A stretch of DNA of 64,000 bases from Candidatus Eisenbacteria bacterium. GTDB lineage: Bacteria; Desulfobacterota; Binatia; DP-6. The stretch spans positions 1 to 64,000 of the forward strand of contig DATJZY010000077.1 in NCBI GenBank assembly GCA_035577985.1. The letters run 5' to 3'. Shown here piece after piece: positions 50,082-59,245 of the stretch. The notes under the pieces were generated by a model. That model did not search any database. It was given only the letters and a program-made list of their open reading frames with translations, and had not been told where the DNA came from. Numbering within the stretch: the stretch's first letter is position 1; each line of letters opens with the position of its first letter. The translations under genes were made by a program, and so were the position numbers.

Positions 50082-50822
50082 ATGGACGCCGCCGCCATCG
50101 AGGAGATGTCCGCCCTCGAGGACCACCACTGGTGGTTCGTCGGCAAGCGGCTCCTGGTCGCAGCGCTGCTCGGCGAGCGGCTCGCGCGCCCCGGCGTGCG
50201 CGTCCTCGACGTCGGATGCGGTACGGGCGGGGTTCTCGCCTCGCTTCCCGGACGTGCGCGCGCGGCCGGCGTCGACCGCTCGCTCCCGGCGCTCGCGCAC
50301 TGCCGCCGGCGGGGGCTCGGCGCCGTCGCGGTCGCCGAGGGCGACCGCCTCCCGTTCGCGGCGGCGAGCTTCGACGTCGTCCTCATGCTCGACGTGCTCG
50401 AGCACTTCCGCGACGAAGGCGCGCTCCTGGCGGGCGTCGCACGCGTCCTCGCACCCGGCGGCGCGCTGCTCGTGAGCGTTCCCGCCTACCAGGCGCTGTG
50501 GAGCGCCCACGACGAGGTGATGCACCACGTGCGGCGCTACACGAGCGGTCGCCTGCGTGCGGCGCTCACCGCGGGCGGCTTCGCGATCGATCGCCTGACG
50601 TACACGAACCTCGCGCCGCTCGCGCCGGCGCTGGTCGTGCGCGGACTCCTGCCGCGGCTGGGCATCGGGGGCGGCGGCGGGAGCGATTTCCGGACGCATG
50701 CCGAGTGGGTCAATCGCGCGCTCGTCGCCACGTATCGCGCCGAGGCGTGGGCGGTGCGACGCCTGAGCCTCCCATGCGGCCTCAGCGTGGCGGCGGTGGC
50801 ACACGTCGCCGGCGCCCGCTGA
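50082..50822 (+). CDS. Class I SAM-dependent methyltransferase (HHWWF type)
   Basis: A 246-residue methyltransferase. It starts 'MSALEDHHWWFVGKRLLVAA', like the gene at 26137. Motif I 'VLDVGCGTGGVLASLP', motif II 'AAGVDRSLPAL', motif IV 'FDVVLMLDVLEHFRDEGALL' and 'VLAPGGALLVSVPAYQALW' are intact; the 'HHVRRYTSGRLRAAL' segment follows. Co-transcribed with the ALG5-like GT2. Its last 41 bases overlap the convergent YfhO gene. Confidence 0.88.
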   Translation: MDAAAIEEMSALEDHHWWFVGKRLLVAALLGERLARPGVRVLDVGCGTGGVLASLPGRARAAGVDRSLPALAHCRRRGLGAVAVAEGDRLPFAAASFDVVLMLDVLEHFRDEGALLAGVARVLAPGGALLVSVPAYQALWSAHDEVMHHVRRYTSGRLRAALTAGGFAIDRLTYTNLAPLAPALVVRGLLPRLGIGGGGGSDFRTHAEWVNRALVATYRAEAWAVRRLSLPCGLSVAAVAHVAGAR

Positions 50823-53058
50823 CCGCGAGCCCGGCGAGCAGGACGAGCCCGACGGCGCTCGCCGCGAGTCCGCGCCGCACCGACGCCGGATGGTACTCGA
50901 AGCGGACGCGATGGCGACCGGCCGGCGCCGCCACGCCGCGGAAGAGATGGTTCACCGCCACGATGCGCGCGGGCTCGCCGTCGACCGTCGCCTGCCAGCC
51001 CGGATAGAACGTGTCCGCGAGCACGACCAGCCCCGGCGCGTCGAGCACGGCGTCGACCTCGACCGCGCGCTCCTCGTCGGCGACGATGTCGGCCGCGGCT
51101 CCGCGCGCCGGCGCGTTCGCCGCCGGTAGAACGGGAGGGTTCTCCGCGTAGCTCGCGGCCAGGGGATCGAAGTCGGGCCGGCTCACGGCCTCGAGGAGCG
51201 CGGTGGTGCTGGGCGCCGGCAGCACGCGATAGGTGACGTAGGCGCGCGGGACGCGGCGCGGGTTGTCGAACGCCACCAGATCGCCGATGGGAGCGCGCGG
51301 CACGAGCCCAGCCTTCGTGACGAAGCGCACGACGTCCGGCCGGGTCGCCACGTGGGGCGGCAGCAGGATCAGACGGACGGCGGCGAGGTCGACGAGGCGA
51401 CGCCGCTCGGCCGGGTCGGGGCGCCCGCGCGGCGGATCGAGGGTGTTCATATAGCCGGCGAACATGTACGGCGGCCGGCTCGGCTCGGTCGCGCCGTCCC
51501 AGAGGTAGGTCATGTACTCGCCGTGGCGGCGCGTGACGAGCGGCTCGTAGTCGTCGAACGAGCGCACGCCGAACAGGGTCGGCAGCTTGGGGTTGAGGTC
51601 GACCGGCGGCAGGCCGGTGAAGAGCCACACCCGATCGTGTCCGAGCAGGCCACGCAGCTCGTCGTAGATGGCGCGCCGGTCGTGGATCAGGGTGGCCGCG
51701 CCCTGGTCGAACGGGAAGCGCAGGCGGCGTCGCGGCGCCGCGGCGAGATCGACGGCGACGACCGTCACCAGGACGAGGGCCGCGACGCCGCGGACGGTGG
51801 CGCTCGCCGGTCGCAGCGCGACGAACCCGAGCGTCGCCGCCGCGACCACGACCGCGCCGACGCCCGCGTTGGCCGTCGCCTTCCCCCCGATGACGAGCGC
51901 GAGCATCGCGCAGGCGAGCGTCGCCGCGCCGACGGCGCGGCCCCGCGATCCCGCCGCTCCGAGCACGGCTTCGAGACCGGCGGCGGCGAGCATCGCGTAG
52001 CAGAAGTCGACGACGAAGAGCGCCCGGGTCGGAATGCGGAACCAGGCGAGGCCCGGCAGATGGAGGAGGAGGTGGAAGATCGGCGTCAGCGGCCCGAGTG
52101 CGAACAGCAGCGCGGTCGCGCCGAACCCGGCCGCCCACAGCGCGACCGGGCGCTGCGGCCCACGGGCGAACGCGAGCGGCAGCAGCAGGAGCGCCGGCAC
52201 GCCGAAGGCGAGCGGATGACGCGCCAGCGACAGATGCGTCAGGAAATCCCACGCGACGTTGCCGATGATGCCGCCGCCCATCGGAAAGATCTGTCGGAGC
52301 GGCAGCGCGCGCGTGCTGCGGACGCTGTCGGCCGTCAGCTCCATGGTGGGCGCGAGCTGCGCTCCGGCAAGGAGCGCGCCCAGCGCGAGCGCGGCGCCGA
52401 AGGCGACGGCGCGGCCGAGCGCGGGCGCCGGGCCGGGACGCTCTGCGGCGAGCAGCACGAGGAAGAGCGTCGCCCACGCGTACAGGAGATAGAGCGTGTT
52501 CTGCGGGTAGCCGGCGAGCAGGCTCGAGCCCGCCGAGATCGCGAGGAGGAGGGCGCCACGCCGGGGGCTCCCGCGCGCGAGGTCGACGGTGGCGAACGCG
52601 CCGAGCGGAAGCCACGCGGCCGACTCGATCGCCGCCGGCCAGTAGAGGAGGTAGACCATGTGACCGCGGCACGCGAAGAGCAGCGCGGCGAGCGCCGCCG
52701 GCGCGAGCCCGAGCCCGATCCGCCGCGCGAAGAGCGCCGTGGTGAGCGCGATGAAGAGGAGGTGGCCGATGCTCGAGATCGCCATCCCCGTGTGCACCGG
52801 CAGGAGGAGGTAGACGAGGTGGGGCGGATAGAAGAGGCCGGTCTGGAGCGTCGCGAGCCACGGCAGCCCGCAGAGCTGATACGGGTTCCACAGCGGCAGC
52901 GTGCCGGCGCCGAGGCGCCCGTAGGCGCCCTCGTAGGCGGGATAGAAGTAGCCGAAGAGATCGCCGTTCGCGAGGTAGATGTCGTCACCCGGGACGACCC
53001 GCACGGCCCAGAAGAGCGCAACGAAAGCCGCGAGCGCGAGCAAAACGGCGCGCGTCAC
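50782..53058 (-). CDS. YfhO-family membrane protein
   Basis: A 758-residue protein, a tandem paralogue of the next gene upstream. Shared landmarks: 'VPGDDIYLANGDLFGYFYPA', 'LPLWNPYQLCGLPWLATLQT', 'FYPPHLVYLLLPVH', 'FACRGHMVYLLYWPAAIESA', 'LLAGYPQNTLYLLYAWA', then the periplasmic domain with 'FGVRSFDDYEPLVTRRHGEY' and the closing 'DTFYPGWQATVDGEPARI' and 'NHLFRGVAAPAGRHRVRFEY'. About twelve helices. The GTG overlaps the upstream stop (GTGA). YfhO proteins are linked to glycosylation of membrane-anchored polymers in Gram-positive bacteria; the role here is inferred. Confidence 0.87.
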   Translation of the reverse strand: MTRAVLLALAAFVALFWAVRVVPGDDIYLANGDLFGYFYPAYEGAYGRLGAGTLPLWNPYQLCGLPWLATLQTGLFYPPHLVYLLLPVHTGMAISSIGHLLFIALTTALFARRIGLGLAPAALAALLFACRGHMVYLLYWPAAIESAAWLPLGAFATVDLARGSPRRGALLLAISAGSSLLAGYPQNTLYLLYAWATLFLVLLAAERPGPAPALGRAVAFGAALALGALLAGAQLAPTMELTADSVRSTRALPLRQIFPMGGGIIGNVAWDFLTHLSLARHPLAFGVPALLLLPLAFARGPQRPVALWAAGFGATALLFALGPLTPIFHLLLHLPGLAWFRIPTRALFVVDFCYAMLAAAGLEAVLGAAGSRGRAVGAATLACAMLALVIGGKATANAGVGAVVVAAATLGFVALRPASATVRGVAALVLVTVVAVDLAAAPRRRLRFPFDQGAATLIHDRRAIYDELRGLLGHDRVWLFTGLPPVDLNPKLPTLFGVRSFDDYEPLVTRRHGEYMTYLWDGATEPSRPPYMFAGYMNTLDPPRGRPDPAERRRLVDLAAVRLILLPPHVATRPDVVRFVTKAGLVPRAPIGDLVAFDNPRRVPRAYVTYRVLPAPSTTALLEAVSRPDFDPLAASYAENPPVLPAANAPARGAAADIVADEERAVEVDAVLDAPGLVVLADTFYPGWQATVDGEPARIVAVNHLFRGVAAPAGRHRVRFEYHPASVRRGLAASAVGLVLLAGLAVSGRRRRVPPPPR

Positions 53059-55319
53059 GACGGCGTGGCCCCGCGCCGCAGCAGCACGACGAGCACAACC
53101 GTGCCCGCGAGGCTCGCGACGACACCGATCGGCAGCGACGCGGGCCGGTACTCGAAGCGCACGCGGTGGCGCCCCGCCGGGGCGGCGACGCCGCGGAAGA
53201 GGTGGTTCGTCGCGACGATCGGCGCGGGGGCGCCGTCGACCGTGGCGCGCCAGCCGGGATAGAACGTGTCGGCGAGCACGACGAGCCCCGGCGCGGCGAG
53301 CGTCGCCTCGAGCTCGACGACGGTCGTGTCGTCGATCGTGATGGTGGCCGCGTCGCCCCGCGGCGGCGCGCTCGGGTCGGCGACGAACGGCGCGTCGCCC
53401 TCGACGTAGCTCGACACGAGCGGATCGAAGTTGGGCCGGCTCATCGCGTCGAGCAGGGCGTCGACGTCGGGCGCGGGCGCCGTCCGATAGGTGACGTAGG
53501 CGCGCGGGAGGCTCCACGGGTTCGTGAGCGCGGGGACGTCGAAGAGCCGTCCGCGCGAGACGAGCGGGATCCGCTCGACAAACGGCTCGATGTCCGTGCG
53601 CTTCAGCGTCGGCGTCGGGAAGAGGACCAGCTTCACGGCGGCGAGGTCGAGCAGGCGGCGCCGCGTGGCGGGCGCCGGGCGGCCGTGCGGCGCCGTCAGC
53701 GTGTTCAGGTAGCCGTCGAACGTGTAGGTCGCTCTGGCCGACGTCGCCGAGCCCTCCCAGAGGTACGTGAAGTACTCGGACTGGCGGCGGGTCACGAGCG
53801 GCTCGTAGTCGTCGAAGGAGCGGACGCGGTACAGCGTCGGGATCTTGGGGCCGATCTCGACCGCGGGCATTTCGGTCGTGAACAGCCAGAAGCGATCCGG
53901 GCCGACGAGCTTCCCGATCTCCTCGTAGAGCGGTGCGCTGCCGGCCACGCGCCGGGCGACGTCGGCGCCGTACGGAAAGGCGAGCCCGCGCGTCGGCGCG
54001 AGGACGACGTCGAGCGCGGCGAGCACGACGAGCGCCGGGATCGCGGCCGATCGAGCGCGATCCGGCGCGACGGCCGCTGCGCCGAGCGTCGCGACGGCCG
54101 CCCACGCGAGCCAGGCGGGCGCGTTGGTCGCGATGGCGCCGCGGGCTGCGAGGATCGCGAGCATCGCCGCACATGCGGTAGCGACGACCGCGGGTCCGCG
54201 ACGCGTCGTCCGTGCCACCGCGTCGAGCCCGATCGCGGCCAGGATCGCGAAGCCGAAGTCGACGACGAAGAGGGCGTAGGGCGGCACGCGGAACCAGCCG
54301 AGGCCCGGCAGCCGGCGCAGGACGTCGAACGCGGGCGTCACCGGGCCGAGGGCGTAGCCGAGCGCGGCGAGGCCGAGGACGAACGCGCCCCAGGCGAGGG
54401 CGCGCGGCGCGCCCCACGCGAGCGCCGGCGCCACGAGCGCCGCCCCGACCACACCGAGCGCGAGCGGGCTCCGGCCGAAGGCGGCGTTGCGCAGGAACGC
54501 GACCGTCGGGTTCGCGAGCACGGCGCCTCCCATCGGGAACATCTGTGCCACCGTGAGCGTACGCGCGCCGCGGCTTCCCTGGCTTCCGAGCTCCATGCCC
54601 GGCGCGAGATGGACACCGGCGACGAGCACGCCGACGGCGAGCGCGACCGCGAAGCCGAGCGCGACCGTTCCCCACCTGCGAGCCGGCGGGCGCGCTGCCA
54701 CCAGGAAGGCCGCGCAGAGCACCGCCCACGCGTAGGCGGTATACACCGTCATCTGCGGGTTGCCCGCGAGCAGGCTCGCGCCGGTGGCGAGCGCGAGGAG
54801 CCCCACGGCGCGCCATCCACCGCCGCGCGCGAGGTCGACGGCCGCGATCGCACCGACCGGAAGCCACGCTGCCGCCTCGAAGCTCGGCGGCCAGTAGACG
54901 AGATCGGTCACATGCCCGCGGCACGCGAACAGGAGCGCGGCGAGCGCCGCCGGCACGACGCCGAGCCCGATGCGGCGCGCGAAGGCCGCCGTGCCGAGCG
55001 CGAAGAGGACGAGATGCGCCGCCGCGGAGACCGCCATCGCGCTGTGTGTCGGCAGGAGGAGGTAGACCAGGTGCGGCGGATAGAAGACGGCGGTCTGCAG
55101 CGTCGCCAGCCATGGCTCGCCGCAGAGCTGATAGGGGTTCCAGCGCGGCAGCTCACCGGACGCGAGGCGCGCGAACGTCGCCGCGTAGGCGGGATAGTAG
55201 TAGCCGTAGAGATCCGCGTTCTTGAGGACGATGCGATCACCGGGAACGATGCGCGTCGCCCAGAAGACGACGACCAGGAACGCCAGGACGCCGGCGAATG
55301 CGAGACGGCGCGCGCTCAC
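53055..55319 (-). CDS. YfhO-family membrane protein
   Basis: A 754-residue paralogue of 53058-50782 with the same order of motifs: 'VPGDRIVLKNADLYGYYYPA', 'LPRWNPYQLCGEPWLATLQT', 'FYPPHLVYLLLPTH', 'FACRGHVTDLVYWPPSFEAA', 'LLAGNPQMTVYTAYAWA', 'YRVRSFDDYEPLVTRRQSEY' and 'DTFYPGWRATVDGAPAPI'. The pair most likely arose by tandem duplication and both frames are intact. The GTG 55319 overlaps the stop of the small gene 55579-55316, so three genes are coupled. Confidence 0.87.
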   Translation of the reverse strand: MSARRLAFAGVLAFLVVVFWATRIVPGDRIVLKNADLYGYYYPAYAATFARLASGELPRWNPYQLCGEPWLATLQTAVFYPPHLVYLLLPTHSAMAVSAAAHLVLFALGTAAFARRIGLGVVPAALAALLFACRGHVTDLVYWPPSFEAAAWLPVGAIAAVDLARGGGWRAVGLLALATGASLLAGNPQMTVYTAYAWAVLCAAFLVAARPPARRWGTVALGFAVALAVGVLVAGVHLAPGMELGSQGSRGARTLTVAQMFPMGGAVLANPTVAFLRNAAFGRSPLALGVVGAALVAPALAWGAPRALAWGAFVLGLAALGYALGPVTPAFDVLRRLPGLGWFRVPPYALFVVDFGFAILAAIGLDAVARTTRRGPAVVATACAAMLAILAARGAIATNAPAWLAWAAVATLGAAAVAPDRARSAAIPALVVLAALDVVLAPTRGLAFPYGADVARRVAGSAPLYEEIGKLVGPDRFWLFTTEMPAVEIGPKIPTLYRVRSFDDYEPLVTRRQSEYFTYLWEGSATSARATYTFDGYLNTLTAPHGRPAPATRRRLLDLAAVKLVLFPTPTLKRTDIEPFVERIPLVSRGRLFDVPALTNPWSLPRAYVTYRTAPAPDVDALLDAMSRPNFDPLVSSYVEGDAPFVADPSAPPRGDAATITIDDTTVVELEATLAAPGLVVLADTFYPGWRATVDGAPAPIVATNHLFRGVAAPAGRHRVRFEYRPASLPIGVVASLAGTVVLVVLLRRGATPS

Positions 55320-55579
55320 CGGACGAGCGCCACGACGAGACCCGCGAGGACGAGGGCCGTTCCGACGAGCCAGCCGGGGTCGCGCTGCAGGCGGGGGCGC
55401 ACCGAGCTGTCGCGTACCCACTCCGCATGGCCTCCGACACCTCCGACGCTCGCGCGCACGAGCCGTACGAGGAGCGCCATGTGGATCGCGAGGCCGGCGG
55501 CCATGCATGCGAGTGCGACCCACGGTGCCCCGCGCCACACGGCCCAAACGAGCAGTGCGAGCGTGACGGCGACGATCAT
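55316..55579 (-). CDS. Small membrane protein, unknown, coupled to two YfhO genes
   Basis: An 87-residue protein with two helices near the N-terminus ('MIVAVTLALLVWAVW' and 'WVALACMAAGLAIHMALLVRL'), a short charged middle ('HAEWVRDSSVRPRLQRD') and a third helix ('WLVGTALVLAGLVVALV'). I do not recognise a family. It starts the three-gene unit and its TGA overlaps the next GTG. No clear promoter; an AAGGA lies 14 bases before the ATG. It may be a small partner of the YfhO proteins. Confidence 0.65.
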   Translation of the reverse strand: MIVAVTLALLVWAVWRGAPWVALACMAAGLAIHMALLVRLVRASVGGVGGHAEWVRDSSVRPRLQRDPGWLVGTALVLAGLVVALVR

Positions 55580-55595
55580 ACGGTCGGGTTTTTCC

Positions 55596-55625
55596 TTGAC
55601 AATTCCGCAGTCTCCGGCCCATGGT
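55596..55625 (+). promoter_or_regulatory. Promoter of the radical SAM gene; decides its start
   Basis: TTGACA (55596-55601), 18-base spacer, CATGGT (55620-55625). The -10 box contains the ATG at 55621, so translation most likely begins at GTG 55633, directly at the predicted transcript start. Confidence 0.5.
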
Positions 55626-55632
55626 ACGGTCA

Positions 55633-57150
55633 GTGCGGGTGTTGTTCTACTACCGGGGGATCGAGAACCTCGGGGTCGGATACCTCATGTCCATGTTGAA
55701 GCACCATGGGCACGAGATCGACCTCATCTTCGACCCCGGCCTCGACGACAATCTCTTCATCAAGGCGCCGCACCTCGCCTGGATGAACCGCCACGAGGCG
55801 CTGCTCGAGCGCGCCAAGACCTTCAGGCCGGACCTGGTCGCGATCGGATCGCCGACCAACATCTGGCCCTTCGCCTCGACGATGGCCGAGAAGCTGAAGC
55901 AAGCGCTCGGCGTGCCGATCGTCGTCGGCGGCCACCACGCGCAGGCGCTGCCCGGCTACGTGCTCGAGAACCCGAACGTCGACATGGTGTGCACCGGCGA
56001 GGGCGAGATCGCGCTGCTCGAGGTCGTCGACCGCATGGCGCGGGGCGAGAGCTACACCGACGTCCCCACCATGTGGGTGAAGAAGGACGGGATGATCCAT
56101 CGCAACGAGATGGGCGAGCTCGAGAACGAGCTCGACAACTTCCCGTTCCCGGAGAAGCAGCTCTGGTGGGACTACGGCTGCTTCAGGGACAACCTCGAGA
56201 TCTTCACGGGACGCGGCTGCCCGTTCAAGTGCACGTTCTGCAACATCCACTACCAGCGCGAGATCTTCGCCGGGAAGGGCGACTTCCTGCGCAAGCGGTC
56301 GATCCCGAACGTGATGGCGGAGTTCAAGCAGAACCTCGCCAAGTACGACGTCAAGTTCGTCTCCATCCACGACGACAACTTCACCACCAACCCGCACTGG
56401 GTGGAGGAGTTCTGCGAAGCGTACCGCAGGGAGGTGAACCTCCCCTGGTACTGCTTCGGCTACCCGACCACGATCAAGCCGAAGCTCCTGAAGGCCATGA
56501 AGAGCGCCAACTGCGCCACGATCTTCATGGGCGTCGACTCCGGCGACGCCGACATCCGCCGCCAGATCATGGAGCGGCCGATGACGGACGAGCTGATCGT
56601 GAAGGCCGCGCAGGCGATCAAGGACCACGGCATCGGCATCCAGGCGTCCTGCATCTACGGCAATCCGGGCGAGACGCCCGAGCAGATGTTCAAGACCCTC
56701 GCGATGGTGGACCGGATCCAGCCGACGCAGAGCTCGGCGTACATCTTCTACCCGTTCCCGAAGACGAAGATGTACGACATCGCCGTGAAGATGGGCTACC
56801 TCGACGCCGAAGGCGAGCAGAAGGTGCGGCTCGGCATCTCGGGCTACCACCACGAATCGATCCTGCGGCACCCGCACAAGGAGCTCGCCGAGACGTTCGC
56901 GAAGATGACGCCCATCTACGCGCGCGCGCCCGAGTTCGCGAAGCCGTTCCTGCGCTGGATGATCAGGCGGCGCATGAAGCGGCTGGCGCTCTTCCTGTAC
57001 GTGTGCCTCATCCCGCTCACCTTCCCCTTCCTCGGCATGGAAGGCATCAAGGTGACGCTCCGCATGGCGTGGAAGGCCGTTCGCAATCAGCGCCCGCCGC
57101 GCCCCCAGACGAAGTCGTTGCCGGCTCCGCCGGCCACTCAAGCTGCGTAG
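55633..57150 (+). CDS. B12-binding-domain radical SAM protein
   Basis: A 505-residue enzyme. Residues 1-130 are a cobalamin-binding-like Rossmann domain ('VRVLFYYRGIENLGVGYLMS', 'PIVVGGHHAQALPGYVLENP', 'DMVCTGEGEIALLEVVDRM'). The radical SAM core carries the 4Fe-4S ligands C196-x3-C200-x2-C203 ('GRGCPFKCTFCNI'), followed by 'VSIHDDNFTTNPHWVEEFCE' and 'TIFMGVDSGDADIRRQIMER'. The HxxG-like B12 loop is not evident, so cobalamin use is uncertain. The C-terminal 100 residues are basic and hydrophobic and may touch the membrane. Relatives methylate or rearrange lipids and glycans. The next gene is a YfhO protein, 24 bases on. Confidence 0.88.
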   Translation: MRVLFYYRGIENLGVGYLMSMLKHHGHEIDLIFDPGLDDNLFIKAPHLAWMNRHEALLERAKTFRPDLVAIGSPTNIWPFASTMAEKLKQALGVPIVVGGHHAQALPGYVLENPNVDMVCTGEGEIALLEVVDRMARGESYTDVPTMWVKKDGMIHRNEMGELENELDNFPFPEKQLWWDYGCFRDNLEIFTGRGCPFKCTFCNIHYQREIFAGKGDFLRKRSIPNVMAEFKQNLAKYDVKFVSIHDDNFTTNPHWVEEFCEAYRREVNLPWYCFGYPTTIKPKLLKAMKSANCATIFMGVDSGDADIRRQIMERPMTDELIVKAAQAIKDHGIGIQASCIYGNPGETPEQMFKTLAMVDRIQPTQSSAYIFYPFPKTKMYDIAVKMGYLDAEGEQKVRLGISGYHHESILRHPHKELAETFAKMTPIYARAPEFAKPFLRWMIRRRMKRLALFLYVCLIPLTFPFLGMEGIKVTLRMAWKAVRNQRPPRPQTKSLPAPPATQAA

Positions 57151-57174
57151 CGCTGCGGGAGTCGCGCGAGCGAC

Positions 57175-59208
57175 GTGACGCAGCCCCGCGAATCGGCCCG
57201 CGGACGCCGGTGGAGCTGTCTCGTGGCGCTCGCCGCCGCCGCGGTGGTGATCGTGTGTCTCGAGTGGGGTGGCGGCGTATGGAGCCGCGTCGGCAGCTTC
57301 GATCTCCACACGCTCTACATCCCCAAGTACGAGGCCGTCGTGCACGCGCTGTTCCGCGAGGGCCGGCTGCCGCTCTGGAACCCGTACGAGTTCTGCGGCC
57401 TGCCGCTCCTCGGCATCCCGCACGCTGCCGCGTTGTACGTCCCGATGTGGCTCACCTTCGGGCTCCTGCCGCCGTATCTCGCGCTGCAGGCGTTCTACGC
57501 CCTGCACGTCGTGATCCTCGCCCTGGGGGCGCTCGTGTACCTCCGCCGCCACGCGACGCCGCCCTGGGCCGCTGCGGTCGTTCCCGCCGTCGCGACCGCT
57601 GGCCTCATCAGCGACTTCGGGTACAACGGGTACGACCACCCGAGCTTCATCGCGAGCGTCGCCTGGCTCCCGTGGATGCTGCTCGTCGTGGAGGAGGGGA
57701 CGCGCAGCGGCCTGCGTCCGTGGTCGGGCATCCTGGCGCTCCTAGTCGCCGGGCAGTGGTTCGCCGGCTACCCGGACTTCCCGATGGACGCCGCGGTGCT
57801 GCTGTCCTTGTTCGCGCTCATCGCCGGCGGGCGCGCATGGCCGCGCGCGCTCGCGATGGTGGTGATCGGCTTCGGCCTCGGCAGCCTGGTCGCCGCCGCA
57901 CAGCTCCTGCCGCTCAGCGACGCGCTCGCCGAGAGCGCGCGCAGCGATCCGTCCGTGCCGTTCGCCGCCGGACGCGAGGTGTTCGCCGTCGCGTCGCCGG
58001 GGCAGTTCGTGAGCGACCTCGTCGCCCGCCAGGGCGTCGTCGTGCCGATCGTCGCGATCCTGGGCGCGACCCAGCGGGGCCGCGTGGTCGTCGCCTGGCT
58101 GGCGGCGCTCGTCTGGGCGCTCTTCGCGCTCAATCGGCCGTTCGTGTGGCTCTACCATCTGCCCGCGTTTGCGGGCATCCGGTTCCCGTTCGGGTGGAGC
58201 GGGCTCGCGCCCGTCTTCCTAGCCTGCCTCGCCGCGCGCGGGCTCGCGGCGATCGCGGCGGCGCGCTCGTGGGCGCGCCCGATCGCGTTCGCCCTCGCCC
58301 TCGCGATCGTCGGCGAGTCGGCCCGCATCATCGTCGACGTGCCGAATCGGCTGCCCAAGCGGGGCCCCGACGCCGTGCAGGTGGAGAAGCGGATGCAGGT
58401 CGTGTGGGAGCTGGTGGGGCCGCGCCTCGACACCGAGCGCTTCCTGTCGCCGATCGACGCCCTCGCCGGTGCCGCCCTTCGCTATCGCATGCCGTCGCCG
58501 ATGGGGTGGGAGCCGTCGCTCGCGCCGCGTCGCGTGGCGCGTCTGCTGCAGTTCGCGGGGCTGGGCGGAGGCGGCGCGCGCCAGGCCTCGGCGTGGAAGC
58601 CGGTGGCACGCCGTGCGCCGATCGTGAACCTGCTCGGCGTCGGTCCCGCCGTCGTCGGCAAGGACGCCGCGGTGTCCATGTGGCTGGCGCACTTCCGCCT
58701 CCTCGGCGTGGTGCCGCCGGACGACGCCCTCCTGCACGCGCCGGGCGTTCCGCGCGCCCGCCTCGTGCACCGGATGGAGGTCGTGTGGACCGACGATGCG
58801 GCGTTCGAGCAGGTCGCCAAGCACGCCGAGGACGCGCCGCACGTCGTCGTGCTCGAGGCGCCGGACTCGTCGCCGGTCGTCGTCGACGTGCCGGCGGCCA
58901 TCACCGAGAGCGTTGCGATCGTCGAGAACCGGTCCGAATGGGTGGCGATCGAGGTCGACGCGGCCCAGCCCGGCGTGCTCGTGCTCACCGACACCTACTA
59001 CCGCGGCTGGGAAGCGACGCTCGACGGCCAGCGGACGCCGATCCTGCGCGCCGACTACGCGTTCCGCGGCGTCGCGGTGCCGAGCGGATCCCACCGCGTG
59101 GAGTTCCGCTATCGTCCGCCCTCGGTGTGGCTCGGCATGCTCCTTTCCACCGCCGGGCTTCTGATCGTCGTGGCGATCCTGCGATCACCGCGCTCGTCGC
59201 CGGTTTGA
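57175..59208 (+). CDS. YfhO-like membrane protein (type B)
   Basis: A 677-residue protein. The first periplasmic loop has 'SFDLHTLYIPKYEAVVHALF', then 'LPLWNPYEFCGLPLLGIPHA', 'YDHPSFIASVAWLPWMLLVV' and 'FAGYPDFPMDAAVL', about twelve helices, and a C-terminal beta domain ending 'DTYYRGWEATLDGQRTPI' and 'YAFRGVAVPSGSHRVEFRY'. It forms a tandem pair with 59246 and is clearly distinct from the 50782/53055 pair. GTG 57175 follows the radical SAM gene by 24 bases; all three plus-strand genes may be one unit. Confidence 0.86.
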   Translation: MTQPRESARGRRWSCLVALAAAAVVIVCLEWGGGVWSRVGSFDLHTLYIPKYEAVVHALFREGRLPLWNPYEFCGLPLLGIPHAAALYVPMWLTFGLLPPYLALQAFYALHVVILALGALVYLRRHATPPWAAAVVPAVATAGLISDFGYNGYDHPSFIASVAWLPWMLLVVEEGTRSGLRPWSGILALLVAGQWFAGYPDFPMDAAVLLSLFALIAGGRAWPRALAMVVIGFGLGSLVAAAQLLPLSDALAESARSDPSVPFAAGREVFAVASPGQFVSDLVARQGVVVPIVAILGATQRGRVVVAWLAALVWALFALNRPFVWLYHLPAFAGIRFPFGWSGLAPVFLACLAARGLAAIAAARSWARPIAFALALAIVGESARIIVDVPNRLPKRGPDAVQVEKRMQVVWELVGPRLDTERFLSPIDALAGAALRYRMPSPMGWEPSLAPRRVARLLQFAGLGGGGARQASAWKPVARRAPIVNLLGVGPAVVGKDAAVSMWLAHFRLLGVVPPDDALLHAPGVPRARLVHRMEVVWTDDAAFEQVAKHAEDAPHVVVLEAPDSSPVVVDVPAAITESVAIVENRSEWVAIEVDAAQPGVLVLTDTYYRGWEATLDGQRTPILRADYAFRGVAVPSGSHRVEFRYRPPSVWLGMLLSTAGLLIVVAILRSPRSSPV

Positions 59209-59245
59209 CAGCGCCGCACACGCGCGCGATGCGGGAGCCGTGGGG

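Noticed and set aside
55621-55632. ATG 55621 as start of the radical SAM protein
   Set aside because: It lies inside the predicted -10 box; GTG 55633 begins with the typical VRVLF strand of the family.
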